Origin: Torymus aiolomorphi
Taxonomy: Eukaryota; Arthropoda; Insecta; Hymenoptera; Torymidae
DNA: 64,000 nt
Reading direction: 5' to 3'
NCBI GenBank assembly: GCA_036365515.1
Contig: CM070875.1
Location: 97,260,628 to 97,324,627, forward strand
In this document: positions 43,988-54,361 of the stretch, piece by piece
Layout: every line of letters starts with the position of its first letter
Position numbering within the stretch: position 1 is the first letter of the stretch
Notes under the pieces: model-generated
The model's database searches: none
What the model was told of the DNA's origin: nothing
The model's input: only the letters and a program-made list of their open reading frames with translations
Program-made: the position numbers and the translations under genes

Positions 43988-44806
43988 TTAATGAGCCCGT
44001 CTAAAATGAAGCGTCACTGTTGAAGTTCCACACTCGAATGGTACAACACGACCAAGGTGATCTCTTATATCTATTACAACAGTTCTAAAACTATTTCTTA
44101 TAACGGGGACGTAGCTCACAGGTGTAAAAGTGTGATGCTGATTGGAACCAAAAACGTAATCTTTGTAATTTACAGGTGCTATGCGTAATAGAGGTGAGTG
44201 TACATCTCCAACTATACAAGGTTCACAAATATCCGAATAAATAAATAGTTGACGTGGCATAGCATTTAAAACATTTGCAGGGCGAGTAGCTACAGCCGGA
44301 TTGGAATCTACATTTAAATAACTTTCCACATCGACAAAACCTAGAATATCTAAAATGCCTCGGCTTATTTTTAACGAATGTTCATATCTACATGTTTCAG
44401 GTGTGCACGTTCTCTCGGCAAATACAAAAGTATTATTATGTTCTACTGAAAATCTAAAAACAATATGAATACCATCTATTGCAATGTTTAGTACTTGTAG
44501 AAATTCCACAATGTTTATGTATATCCCATAAGGAATTTTACATTTCTTCACAATAATGTCATTATTTGTGGCTTTATGTGTATCTCTAAATATTGGTGAT
44601 AAATTATACGTAGCTGCAATGTCTCTTTCTTCTTCACGGATATGTAGAAATGAGCGTGGAAAATGAATTTCTGTTATACCCACTTCCCAATTACCATGTA
44701 AATTAACTTCTAGAGGTAGTTTGGTTGTATAACATGCAGTAGTATTATCGGGAAATGTGTTCATGCTACTGTTACTCGGTAGAATCATATAAAATTGATT
44801 TTTCAT
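43988..44806 (-). CDS. Polinton minor capsid (penton-like) protein
   Basis: 272 residues, intact. Starts MKNQFYMILPSNSSMNTFPD, then LPLEVNLHGNWEVGITEIHF; ends DHLGRVVPFECGTSTVTLHF. FY..LPSNSSM..FPDN and (G)xWEVGLxEI are the signature of the Polinton penton, a single jelly roll placed at the capsid vertices. The ATG lies 3 bp after the stop of the integrase gene upstream. Confidence 0.9.
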   Translation of the reverse strand: MKNQFYMILPSNSSMNTFPDNTTACYTTKLPLEVNLHGNWEVGITEIHFPRSFLHIREEERDIAATYNLSPIFRDTHKATNNDIIVKKCKIPYGIYINIVEFLQVLNIAIDGIHIVFRFSVEHNNTFVFAERTCTPETCRYEHSLKISRGILDILGFVDVESYLNVDSNPAVATRPANVLNAMPRQLFIYSDICEPCIVGDVHSPLLRIAPVNYKDYVFGSNQHHTFTPVSYVPVIRNSFRTVVIDIRDHLGRVVPFECGTSTVTLHFRRAH

Positions 44807-44809
44807 TTT

Positions 44810-45898
44810 TTAGATATTTTGCACGTTTGAAGCCAGTATCCAGGAATTAAATGTACTCGGGTATCCCACCCAACTTACAAAATATTTTTTTCTCGAAGCA
44901 GTTCCACTCGTTTTTAGAATCTTATCAATTTTATAACTTGCATCCGATATATTTTTATCAATGACTGATAGTTCTTCTTCATAAAATATACCATCTACAG
45001 TTTCACCGTTCAAGTCTTCTATTTCATAAACAGGTGGTTTTCTATGTTTTAAAACACGGATTATTTTAAAAATTTCTTCGGACCAATTAGCCATATAACC
45101 TTTCTCAAAGGTTCCTTTCGTTCGACTGATACGAACTAGATTACCTACAACGTATTTAGCCTTTCTCTCGATTGTTTTGTAACGAGAATCCATATTTTTC
45201 TTGGCTGTAGAGGCATTAAAAACTTTCACACATGACGGCGCCATCTTTATAGTAGAATGATAAGCATTGTTGTATCCTGTAACAAGATCTTGTAAAACAT
45301 CTATGTAACGTCTTGAATTTTTGTATGTAAAATATCGCCACATTTTTTCTTTGAGTGTACGATTAAATCTTTCAACAATCGCCGCCTTAATATCGGGGTT
45401 ACGGGTCACGCGGTGAAGAATATTTTGCGATTTTAAAAACTGCTGCATAACTGTACCTGGGAATTCTTTTCCTTTATCAGTTTGAAATAACCGAGGAACT
45501 CGTCCACTACTTCTAGAAAGTATGTTTTTGAATGCCTTAGTAACTTGTGAGCATGACTTATCTTTTAACGGCTCCACCCATACGTATTTACTTAAAATGT
45601 CAATAACAACGAGTATGTATGAAAATTTATCATTATATGATTTCAGTGAACAAAGTTCTATAAGATCACCTTCCCACACAGAGTCGATTTCATTGACTCT
45701 ATAATGAAGTCTTTGAAATTTTCGATGTACTGGTTTATGTAATGTATAAGCATCTTGAGCACGTAACCATTTATAAATTTTATTTTTGTCGACCTTGTTT
45801 CTTATTTTATGTACAATACGTCGTGCACCTGCAAATCCGACCTCGTTCGACGGTTCATAGTAGATTTTACAAAGTTCTCCATTTTCGTCATCAGCCAT
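44810..45898 (-). CDS. Polinton integrase (retroviral type, with chromodomain)
   Basis: 362 residues, intact. An N-terminal YYEP.NEVGFAGARR stretch precedes the rve core with Asp78 (WEGDLIEL), Asp141 (FQTDKGKEF) and Glu176 (AAIVERFNRTLKEK), a D,D-34/35-E arrangement. After an SH3-like part (VGNLVRISR.KGTFEKGY) comes a chromodomain (YKIDKIL..., FVSWVGYPSTFNSW) at residues 320-358. It would join element ends to target DNA, making 6-bp duplications; the chromodomain may guide it to histone marks. Distant relatives are annotated in nematodes as transposon-derived. Confidence 0.95.
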   Translation of the reverse strand: MADDENGELCKIYYEPSNEVGFAGARRIVHKIRNKVDKNKIYKWLRAQDAYTLHKPVHRKFQRLHYRVNEIDSVWEGDLIELCSLKSYNDKFSYILVVIDILSKYVWVEPLKDKSCSQVTKAFKNILSRSSGRVPRLFQTDKGKEFPGTVMQQFLKSQNILHRVTRNPDIKAAIVERFNRTLKEKMWRYFTYKNSRRYIDVLQDLVTGYNNAYHSTIKMAPSCVKVFNASTAKKNMDSRYKTIERKAKYVVGNLVRISRTKGTFEKGYMANWSEEIFKIIRVLKHRKPPVYEIEDLNGETVDGIFYEEELSVIDKNISDASYKIDKILKTSGTASRKKYFVSWVGYPSTFNSWILASNVQNI

Positions 45899-45976
45899 TT
45901 TCTTTTTTAATTTATTTTTTTTATTTTTGATTTATTTTTTATGTTTTATTTTTGATTTTTGATTTTTGATTTTTTT

Positions 45977-46885
45977 TTATTTTTTATTAAAAGATAAAGT
46001 TAACCATCCACCTTTTTGATTTGGATATTTTTTATTTTTATGTCTAGTTCTCCTTCTAGTCATTAGAAATGAACTATCCCCATCACTAGTAACCTCTCTA
46101 TTTATAACAGTATTCTCGTCATCTGCTTCGCTTTCAAGAGATGCATTGCTTATGAGCTTTCTAGGCAATGGCGTAGAGTTATGTATGTATGCAGAAGATG
46201 TATGTAAACGCGAATCTGAAAAACTCACATGAGGTGATGAAGATGATCTATTATTAAAATTTTGTGCTTCCTTATACAAACTCATATTTCCAATAAATTC
46301 TAGTGGCATTCCAATGTCTCGTAAAAACCATGAAAAATGATCTCTACCAATGGCTTTTACACCTTTTCTACTACGAACAACATCATTTATAAGATCTATA
46401 ATATTTGAACCATCGAGTACTTTATTGTCTATAGAAACTATTCCTTTATTGTTCCATGTAATGCGTGAGTATATGCCTGGGTTTTTTAAGTACTGCATCA
46501 ACAACTCAGCCTTACGCCTGTACGTAACGGGTACAGATGATGTTATTGTATCAATACTTACACCGGTTAACGTTTCTTGTTGAATTTTTGACTCAACGGT
46601 GTTAACACTATTTCTCAAATTTTCCAAATAAGTCAAATACCGTTGTAAAGTTTGTTGATATTTTGTCCACTTTGTACGTTCGTCAAATTTATTCGAATTC
46701 AAAATTTCACTCATTTCAGAATCCAATCTTGTCAAATGGCTGCCAGGTGTTTGAGTTGTTTCAATATTTTTACTGCTGTCATATTTTTTTTTATTACCAT
46801 TTTGTAAATTCCCAGTTTCACTTGTTCCAAAAAGTTTACCAATACTATCTTGCGGTACAAGAACCATTTTCCTGGCGTGTTCCAT
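45977..46885 (-). CDS. Conserved Polinton protein (PY-like)
   Basis: 302 residues starting MEHARKMVLVPQ. A middle core (YLKNPGIYSRITWN, GIVSIDNKVLDGSNIIDLIN, RDHFSWFLRDIGMP) recalls a protein seen repeatedly in Polintons (called PY in some). The N-terminal part is probably coiled coil (LTYLENLRNSVNTVES), the C-terminus is serine-rich then basic. Function unknown; a virion or DNA-organising part is a guess. Located between integrase and the small basic protein. Confidence 0.7.
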   Translation of the reverse strand: MEHARKMVLVPQDSIGKLFGTSETGNLQNGNKKKYDSSKNIETTQTPGSHLTRLDSEMSEILNSNKFDERTKWTKYQQTLQRYLTYLENLRNSVNTVESKIQQETLTGVSIDTITSSVPVTYRRKAELLMQYLKNPGIYSRITWNNKGIVSIDNKVLDGSNIIDLINDVVRSRKGVKAIGRDHFSWFLRDIGMPLEFIGNMSLYKEAQNFNNRSSSSPHVSFSDSRLHTSSAYIHNSTPLPRKLISNASLESEADDENTVINREVTSDGDSSFLMTRRRTRHKNKKYPNQKGGWLTLSFNKK

Positions 46886-46893
46886 TATTATTA

Positions 46894-47259
46894 TTAGTTA
46901 TCAGAACGAGAAGGTAAAAGAACTGATAAAACAGTTGATAATACAGGGGTCAGCAAGGCCGTGAGAAAACCCTCACCTTTCTGCACAATCAAACGTTTTT
47001 TACTTTTCCAGGAACGACAGTTTTTATCACACAATCTTCTTAGTATGTGCCTATGTTTTATTAATTTTTTCTTTTGGGCTGATGTGAGAGTAATTGTACC
47101 TTTTAATGTATTTAATGCACACTCGCAAATACCTTTAATCATACGATGATTTGCCGATTTTAAAATAGTCTTTCTCTGCTGTTTGTTTAAATGATACAGT
47201 GCATGTAACTCATGCGCTGTTTTCCGATCGAGTGTCTTCCTTGTTCTTGACGACGCCAT
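46894..47259 (-). CDS. Conserved small basic Polinton protein, 121 aa
   Basis: KTAHELHALYHLNKQQRKTI, then ALNTLKGTITLTSAQKKKLI and a C-terminal GEGFLTALLTPVLSTVLSVL hydrophobic segment. A helix-rich basic protein ending in a Gly/Leu hydrophobic tail is common next to the ATPase in Polintons. Its first base and the stop of the ATPase frame touch (47259). Function unknown. Confidence 0.7.
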   Translation of the reverse strand: MASSRTRKTLDRKTAHELHALYHLNKQQRKTILKSANHRMIKGICECALNTLKGTITLTSAQKKKLIKHRHILRRLCDKNCRSWKSKKRLIVQKGEGFLTALLTPVLSTVLSVLLPSRSDN

Positions 47260-47909
47260 TATATACGCAATACTCTTTTTATATTTTTAGGAACATAAAC
47301 ATATTGGTGAATATCATCGGGGAATATACTGGTGCGCACCCTACAACTTTCAGGTGTATTTTGTTTCAAGTCTAATAATAAATATCCATGTGGTTTAGAT
47401 GTAGCATCGTGATAAGCTTCTTGTAAAAATTTTGAGTTTTCCGGATAAACTTGTCGAGCCATATGCTGTATTTGAGCACGATCTCTAGGATTTTTAAAAA
47501 TAACAATATAGTTAGCATTAAGCGAAATATCTCTTTGTTTTGGACCTTGATGAAATAAGTTTTGTGTAATAAAAATAACACTAATATTTTTGTGATGACT
47601 TCCTTTCGTAAATAAATCAGCCAATGTATTATTGGACGATTCGCGCATTAAATCGTCAATTACAACCAGCTTTGGTCGCGGATCTGATGAAAAATCCTCA
47701 TTTTGTGGTAAACCCTCGTGAAATTCTACATCTTTCCCATATTCTAAATAACTATCCTGCCACTCTGAATAGTACAACATTTTTCGGGTAAAAGCAGTGT
47801 CTGACATACGATCAATAAAACGAAAAAATCTTTTTACAAAATAAGTTTTCCCACAACCGGTAGGACCACAAATCATGGAAGTCCATGGATGTTTCCAAGC
47901 AAGGGCCAT
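47259..47909 (-). CDS. Polinton packaging ATPase (FtsK/HerA family)
   Basis: 216 residues, intact. Walker A is GPTGCGKT (15-22), Walker B LVVIDD (81-86), followed by the sensor-like ITQN (114-117) and a conserved ARQVYPE. This is the A32-like ATPase that pumps DNA into capsids in double-jelly-roll viruses. Normal length for Polintons. Start ATG is at MALAWKHPW. Confidence 0.95.
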   Translation of the reverse strand: MALAWKHPWTSMICGPTGCGKTYFVKRFFRFIDRMSDTAFTRKMLYYSEWQDSYLEYGKDVEFHEGLPQNEDFSSDPRPKLVVIDDLMRESSNNTLADLFTKGSHHKNISVIFITQNLFHQGPKQRDISLNANYIVIFKNPRDRAQIQHMARQVYPENSKFLQEAYHDATSKPHGYLLLDLKQNTPESCRVRTSIFPDDIHQYVYVPKNIKRVLRI

Positions 47910-48118
47910 TTTAAATTTATCTACGTAGTTTAAGTGTACTGTGTGATAGGTAGTAAGAGACTGAATAATTTTACAGGAGGAGAAGCAATATAAAGGATGT
48001 GTAACTGTGTGAACAAAATAGATGAAAAATTTACATTTTTTTTTTTTATTTTTACTAATATTTTACTTATTTCTAATACATTTTTTTTCTCGAAGTAAAA
48101 CTCTAAATATACGCCTAT

Positions 48119-48700
48119 CTAAACAAAATTATTGACTACCCAGTCATGGTTAATGTGACCGGTCCAAATTTCTCTACGAATAGGGCCACCGCGATTTTCT
48201 ATATAATTGTACATTTGATCATTAACATGCTTTGGACAAACAGGGTTATCAGACCAACAGGCTAAATACCATGGTTTTGGTACGCTAAAATATATAGATT
48301 TTATTTTTTCCTGCGCTTTTAAGAAATATAATATTTTTGAAATTTTAATATTTTTATGGTATTCTACTGACTCATACCACATCGCATCTATAGGTCGATT
48401 ACAATCTGTCTCGCAACAAATTATCGTCCTACACGTACCGCAAAACTCGTATTTTGACAAATACAGAACATGACAAGAAACCTTAATATCATTTATTCGT
48501 GCGTATATGATTACTTTTCCCCATAAATTGAGAAATTCTTCATGACTTTTTTTTCTTCAATTCTACCAGCATGTGAATTATTTTGTGCCACGATAAACCT
48601 TGTAATGAGTTTTTATACGACGGGAAAAACTCGCAAGTTGGCACATTACAATTCACACATTCGTTTCCCGTCGTGCCTAGTTTCCAGGCGTCCTCATCTC
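48119..48700 (-). pseudogene. Cys-rich, probably zinc-binding protein, frameshifted
   Basis: The main frame (48460-48119, open further up to about 48540) has FCGTCRTIICCETDCN, WYLACWSDNPVCPKH and ends HDWVVNNFV. In another frame upstream (about 48700-48550) NECVNCNVPTCEFFPSYKNS continues the theme. The switch falls in an A8 run at about 48547-48554. Pairs of cysteines suggest zinc ribbons. Lies between polymerase and ATPase. No family name; a separate small protein or the polymerase C-terminal accessory are both possible. Confidence 0.5.
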
Positions 48701-48904
48701 TGACTACTGTAAACGAAAAAAGTATATACTAAATAAAAAGAAGAATATTTTTGTTTTATTTTTTATTTATTTTTGTAGTAATAATTTTATGAATAAATAT
48801 TATTCGTTATAATTTAATACGCTATACTTGACATTATACGCACGGTATATTTACATTGTATTTACATTATATTTACATTATTCTTTATAAAAATATAATT
48901 ATTT

Positions 48905-51900
48905 TTAATTTTTACGTTTTTTTTTAAACCCATAAGGATAAGAGATATTTTCACTTATAAAATTTCTTTTCATACTAGTCGCTTTATATGATTTAGTTTC
49001 CTCACGAGTGACTACCGAGTGTAGGGCCGTACGTCGTATTGTTTTACAAGTATGTGTTATGACTTTATCTTTATTTAAAACTAACGATTTGATGCTATTA
49101 TAATTTACCTTACTATCGGTTGAGGAGTTTAAAGTTAATCCTTTAACTTTACATATCTCATGTGTTTGACCGTTCGGTGTCTTAACAATATACGCATAAA
49201 ATTTTGGTCCTGCACTCGTAAAATGTGATATATAACTACCTGACCCGTAGCATTCTAACTCATCTGTCATATCACCTAAAAATCTACCTGTTGGAATTTT
49301 GTACTCACCAGGGATGTTCTTACTTAAATAAATACATGAATCGGTATCATAATACAAAATCCTATCACCCAATTTTTCTAAATAACTGTATAATTTTAAG
49401 CGTGCTTGAGCAGTTGTATATGCTGCTATTGCCACGTTTGTGATAGAGGAGGGTGTAAAATCATCCCCTGAAAAACACCAATTCACGTAAGATACATCAT
49501 CATTTACGGGTAAGATGCTTTTAACCTGGATTGCTGAATTTAAAATTAATGTCTGTAACCGATTTCCGTCACGAATGACCTCAGTCGTCCCCATATTATC
49601 GCGTTGACCAAACTTACCCCAAAATGAATTTAAACATAATTTTGAAAGTGAGCGTAAACGAGGGTTTTTTTCAATTTTAGTTTCTTCCAAGTAAACGTTT
49701 TCTTTCTCAGCATATTCTCTGATATACTGTCTACGCGATTGCTCGTCAATGCAGTCACTAGGCCATCCACTAGCTTACTGTTTAATTTTTAAAAAAGTAT
49801 TAATATACTCTACAAATAACCCGTTCATTTGGTTAGAGCTATCTTCTGAGGAATCGTATCGGCATGTATTATATTGCCAAATTTCAAACATATTCGTTAT
49901 AATGTACCCTAGTTCTACCGCTTTTTTTAACTCATCAGATACCCATGTACCTGTGAGTTCTCTCTCACAATCATTATCATGCATGCACTCACCAACGTTT
50001 AAGTTTTCACAACAAGACCGGCACAGCGGGAATATTAATTTGTTGTGTATTTTCACCGGTAACACAGGTAAAAATAAATGCATTGGTGGAAGCACTGTAC
50101 ATTTAACGAATCCTTCTACATTTTTCAAATTAAAAGTAGCGCCTGTTAATATTTTACATTCATCTCCAACATAAATTTGTGGATGCCCTATAGGGAATTT
50201 ACCGGATTTACAAATATACGGATACAATGAACAGATATCAACGTAACTTATGCTTTCGCTACCATAAACCTCTACGTTCGCTACAATATTCTCCGTGCGC
50301 CCTCCGAAAAAAGCATCGCGGGGTTTTAAAATATCATTAAAAATCATTGGGTGATTTTTAACGAAGTTTTTTCTTCAGGGTTATCTCTTTTCTTTTTACT
50401 GAAATCACATTCCCACATTTCTGTTAAAATATACCCTAAAGATCTAATTCGATTCGATAATTCTATTGTTTTTGAAACCGATCGTTATGAGAGTCACCAT
50501 GACCTTCGATTTGTCTATATCTTTTCTCACCTACAAAACACTTATCGCAACCATGCCAGAAACATCCATGAAATAAATATACATATTTCAAACCGTTTTC
50601 ATTTTCATGATATCCGTCTACAAGAATATTTTCTTTTAGCCGGAATTCATGATTTTTCCCAGCGTGGATAATGTTGTGACCAGTTTCTTTTTCAACAATA
50701 AGTAACCATTCTAAAGATACCCTAGAATGGTTACTTGTTTTTCTATACCCGCCTGGCGGAATAATACCAATGACATTATCCTTTAAAAAATTTTTACGAT
50801 ATAATTTGGAGCACGCGCTGGCTATTGTAGAAGCCTCTGTAAACGGACACGTTTCTCCCACCTCTATAAAATTTTTTCGAAATGCCGAACACGCTTTTCT
50901 TAAAATATCCACGTCAGCTAAACAATATTTTAAAATTTCTGTATCAAAATTAAAAATATAATTATTACCGAGGGCATCAAGATACCACTCTTCAAATTTT
51001 AATCTATCAGCAATATCCATGTTCTCTGGAGCATAAGACTCCCTAGAAGGTATAGGACCCGAATAATGTTGATTTTCAGATTTATTGAATAAATGTGGGA
51101 ACCACCCTTTAGCATTTTGGCCTTCAAAACCAAAAGCTTTAGGCAGAGCCGAAAGTCTCATGTGAAAATAATTTAAACTGTCTAAAAATTTAATGTTTCT
51201 ACCTATACTCATGACCATTATTTTTGTCCCATTTAAAATTATTTTCGGTGTTATCTGCATATTCTCTACTAAATATTTTAAAATAAACTGCCCGTCAAAA
51301 CCTTTACTGTTATGAGCAATACAAATTAATTCTTTAATATTACTTGAACGTGATTTATCATCCAAAATAAAATCTATAAAATTTTTTAAGCAGTTATTTT
51401 TAAATAACAAATTTCTCCCACCGCCACAGAACTCACACCCCGACACCATATCAGAATCTATACATTTTTCACAACATAATTGTGCTACGCACAAATTAAC
51501 ATTGTGGAAAGTGCACGATTGAGCGCTGTCAACATGTTTTAAATCCTGCGTGGTTTCAAAATCATAGAAAAGAAAAGCGTGTTCGGGTACATCTTGAGAC
51601 GGCTTATTTTTTTTACGCTAGACATAAAACATTGGTGATTATAAGGCCGTTCACGCGCGCATGTTCGACAATACATAACCCCGCATGCATGTCTACTAAC
51701 CTCTATCGATATAATTTTTCTACAAATACTACATTTTTTAATGCATCGCAGACACTAACATTTTTTTTAAACTATCGCTTAATTCATGTTGGCGAAAACA
51801 TTCGGCGCCATAAAACTCACGTAAACATTTCATACACTTAAGCAGCGAACTTTGCTTATCACATAAATTTGTGTGTAGGCATTTATCACAGCGCCCCGGA

Positions 51901-53045
51901 CATTTATGTGTTGATACACGCTTTATACCAACGTTACAAATTTGACAATAATTATCACACGCCGTGATTCCTAGCATACTTGTTATTACATCGTAATGTT
52001 GGTCTTCAGGGGTAAATAAAATGTTTAACGTAAAATTAATTTTAATTTTTTCGTTTATTAAAATTAATACCCCATTAAATAACGGGGGTTCACCATTACC
52101 GACACAACCGCGTTTATACACCATAATCGCGATTCCCTCTTTTTTAAAATAAAATTGAAACTTTTCTAAATCACTTATTCCCCAACCGTTTTCATGAATG
52201 AAATTAATACGCGCTGATTTTATAAGAGCATCGGCTCTTTCGCGCTGAATTTTACTACCAGATTTTCGAATGTTATCCCAGTCGGTATATAATTCATGAG
52301 TGCAATTATCACCGGCAGCGAGTTTCCTCGCATGTATAAGGGCGACAACTAACGCGCGGGGTAAACATTTATTATCATGATTACTGATTTGGACTAATGA
52401 CTTAGATTTTATTAAATTAATATTAGACGGTCTACTACTACGACCAAACCCCACGGGTGCTCTAACGCGTATCACTTTTATAATAAAACTATTATCAATT
52501 TTAAACTCGCGCGCGCTTTGCGAAACAGCGCTAATCAACTCCCACATTTCTTGAACAGAATAATTTTTTAATTTTTTAAACGAATGAATTGGCCCCAACG
52601 GTAGTCTAACGGTGGATAAGGAAATCCCAATATAATCCTCAGGATCATATTCCCGTATTATGTAAAGAAATAAATTTTCAATACACGCGTTTAAGTCGGT
52701 AATGACATCCCCTGTTATATTCTCATTTTTAAATTTTAAAACTATTTCACGCGCACTTGTTGAAAATCTACTATATTCCGTTTCCCTTTCATCGAGGACA
52801 TTGAAAAACTCACCGTTAATACTTGATCCTCCTCCTCCTCCCTGCTGCTGCTCCTCGATCTGTTGCTCCTGCGGCTGCTGTTGTGGTTGCTCCAGTTGCT
52901 GCTGTTGTGGTTGTTCGGGTGCAGTCGAGTCAGGATGTTCCTCGATTTGTTGCTCCTGCGGCTGCTGTTGTGGTTGCTCCAGTTGCTGCACCTCCTGGTG
53001 TTGAGGGCGCTCATCTGATTCTTGAAAAAGATTGTTGATCTCCAT
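48905..53045 (-). pseudogene. polB: Inner Polinton protein-primed DNA polymerase B with OTU-like N-terminus, broken
   Basis: A single large gene now in at least four frames. 53045-51738: Gln-rich N-terminus, OTU-like domain, zinc-finger cysteines. About 51610-51494: Exo I (FYDFET). 51494-50463: Exo II (AHNSKGFDGQFIL) and Exo III (YCLADVDIL), then FFHGC.WHGC-type cysteines. 50347-49775: GGRTEN and motif A (DICSLYPYI). After a TAA at 49775-49777, the same frame continues into 49690-48905 with motif B (NSFWGKFGQR), motif C (YYDTDS) and the thumb (KVKGL). Breaks lie near 51730, in the A8 run at about 51607-51614, near 50465 and 50350, plus the TAA. It would copy the element by protein-primed synthesis; as read it cannot make a full enzyme. 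Confidence 0.9.
51738..53045 (-). CDS. N-terminal part of the inner polymerase: Q-rich, OTU-like and zinc-finger region
   Basis: 435 residues. Residues 1-70 are Gln-rich, with the block QLEQPQQQPQEQQIEE twice. DNKCLPRALVVAL (Asp224, Cys227) matches the OTU catalytic pattern D..C..RA, and QHYDVITS (His350) matches the OTU catalytic His-Tyr block, 123 residues later, the size of an OTU fold. From 363 on, YCQICN, HKCPGRCDKCLH and KCMKCLREFYGAECFRQH look like zinc fingers. OTU enzymes cut ubiquitin or polyproteins. Whether it is active is inference. The frame ends just before the finger region should pass into the exonuclease. Confidence 0.65.
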   Translation of the reverse strand: MEINNLFQESDERPQHQEVQQLEQPQQQPQEQQIEEHPDSTAPEQPQQQQLEQPQQQPQEQQIEEQQQGGGGGSSINGEFFNVLDERETEYSRFSTSAREIVLKFKNENITGDVITDLNACIENLFLYIIREYDPEDYIGISLSTVRLPLGPIHSFKKLKNYSVQEMWELISAVSQSAREFKIDNSFIIKVIRVRAPVGFGRSSRPSNINLIKSKSLVQISNHDNKCLPRALVVALIHARKLAAGDNCTHELYTDWDNIRKSGSKIQRERADALIKSARINFIHENGWGISDLEKFQFYFKKEGIAIMVYKRGCVGNGEPPLFNGVLILINEKIKINFTLNILFTPEDQHYDVITSMLGITACDNYCQICNVGIKRVSTHKCPGRCDKCLHTNLCDKQSSLLKCMKCLREFYGAECFRQHELSDSLKKMLVSAMH

Positions 53046-53071
53046 TGAGCGTTCTATAAAAAAGGAAAATT

Positions 53072-53557
53072 TTAAAATAATTTATATAAGTTAAAAATTA
53101 ATATGTTAAAAATGTTGTTAGATAAATATCTTGATAAATTACCTCGCAACAGTTCCGCGTAAGCAGCTAATAAAGCTCGTGCCAGCTGCCTCTCAGCATT
53201 ACATCGCCCTAGGAGATGCACTGCGACCATCTCGAGAAACTCACTATGCTCTCTAAAAATTCCTCTTAAAAATGCACGATTTAAAAATCGGGCAGTCCTT
53301 GTTTCCACAAACGCCATGAAGCTAGCCACTGCTTCATTTCTAAATGCACATATATAGTTTCTGACGCATCGATTTTCACGCCCGTAATCTCTCAACTGAT
53401 ATGTACGCCTTCTTAAAATGCATGCCAGACGTCTTGCTTCTATAATATCATTTTCCTGAGAGCGATTAATTGCTGCTGCTGGTGATGCCATACGTGGTAC
53501 TTCATCAAGCAGTGCATTGAAAACGACGAATACTCGCGGTACTAAATCCATTTTCAC
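53072..53557 (-). CDS. Unrecognised Arg-rich helical protein
   Basis: 161 residues counted from an upstream start; the ATG of MDLVPRVFVV, two codons in, is the likely start. Predicted all-helical with many Arg (RRLACILRRRTYQLRDYGRE, LNRAFLRGIFREHSEFLEM). It lies directly upstream of the polymerase gene, same strand. I do not recognise it; it may be an accessory gene specific to this lineage. Confidence 0.55.
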   Translation of the reverse strand: MKMDLVPRVFVVFNALLDEVPRMASPAAAINRSQENDIIEARRLACILRRRTYQLRDYGRENRCVRNYICAFRNEAVASFMAFVETRTARFLNRAFLRGIFREHSEFLEMVAVHLLGRCNAERQLARALLAAYAELLRGNLSRYLSNNIFNILIFNLYKLF

Positions 53558-54361
53558 GTTTTTAAAAATAAAAAATTCTGCAACTAGTAAAATAAAGAAT
53601 GGCAGAGTGCACGGATATAGACGAGTACACTGCTCGACAGAAAACTTGTGAATAATGAAAAAATCACGAGCTCCGGCTCATTTATGCCAGAGGTCCAACC
53701 ACGCTTACCAAATTATTTTAGAACGGTATATGACTAAACCACTTTTCTGCATTCTTATAATGTGTATCAGCAATCATAGCCTACATCGATGCTATGTCTT
53801 GACATCATTGAAGAGCTTAGATACCGCTACAAGATCTTAGCAAATGATTTTACAATAGGGTAAATGAAAAACCGCTTATACGCATTCTCATAATTTTTTT
53901 AGGCGATTATAGGCGCCGCCGCCGTGTCACTGCCAATGAGTATACTTGCTAATACCACTTTTTAATTTTCTTTTAATGTAAACCATCATAGAAAAGTGAT
54001 TATATGAATATAGTATATAGTTTTTCTAAATTCCACACACTAATAAAATCATTAGTTACCCCGTTATCGACATTCTTACATTTTCTCAAGTAGAGTAGAG
54101 AAAAAAATGTTATCAATGGCACGAGAGAAACCATATATTCATTTATTTTAAAAGCTATTACAAATAACAGTTTTCTATTTTCATTACTCACGTTTTTCTC
54201 TTTCTCTATTTCCCTTAATTAGTATAGCTCAGTATTTAAAGAGAAGTCAAAATCGTACAAGGTACATATTAGTTTGTACTACGACTAACGTAACATCTAT
54301 TCTTTGTTCAATCGTATACTTCAAGAAGACAACACGTACAATATTTCAGTTTTTCTACATA
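53558..54361. promoter_or_regulatory. Divergent intergenic region
   Basis: About 800 bp between two genes running apart. Two loosely similar blocks (CACTTTTCTGCATTCTTATAAT at 53740 region and GCTTATACGCATTCTCATAAT at 53870 region) occur. A TATTTAAAG TATA-like box at about 54232 lies 130 bp before the 54362 start. Likely a bidirectional promoter; inference. Confidence 0.4.
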
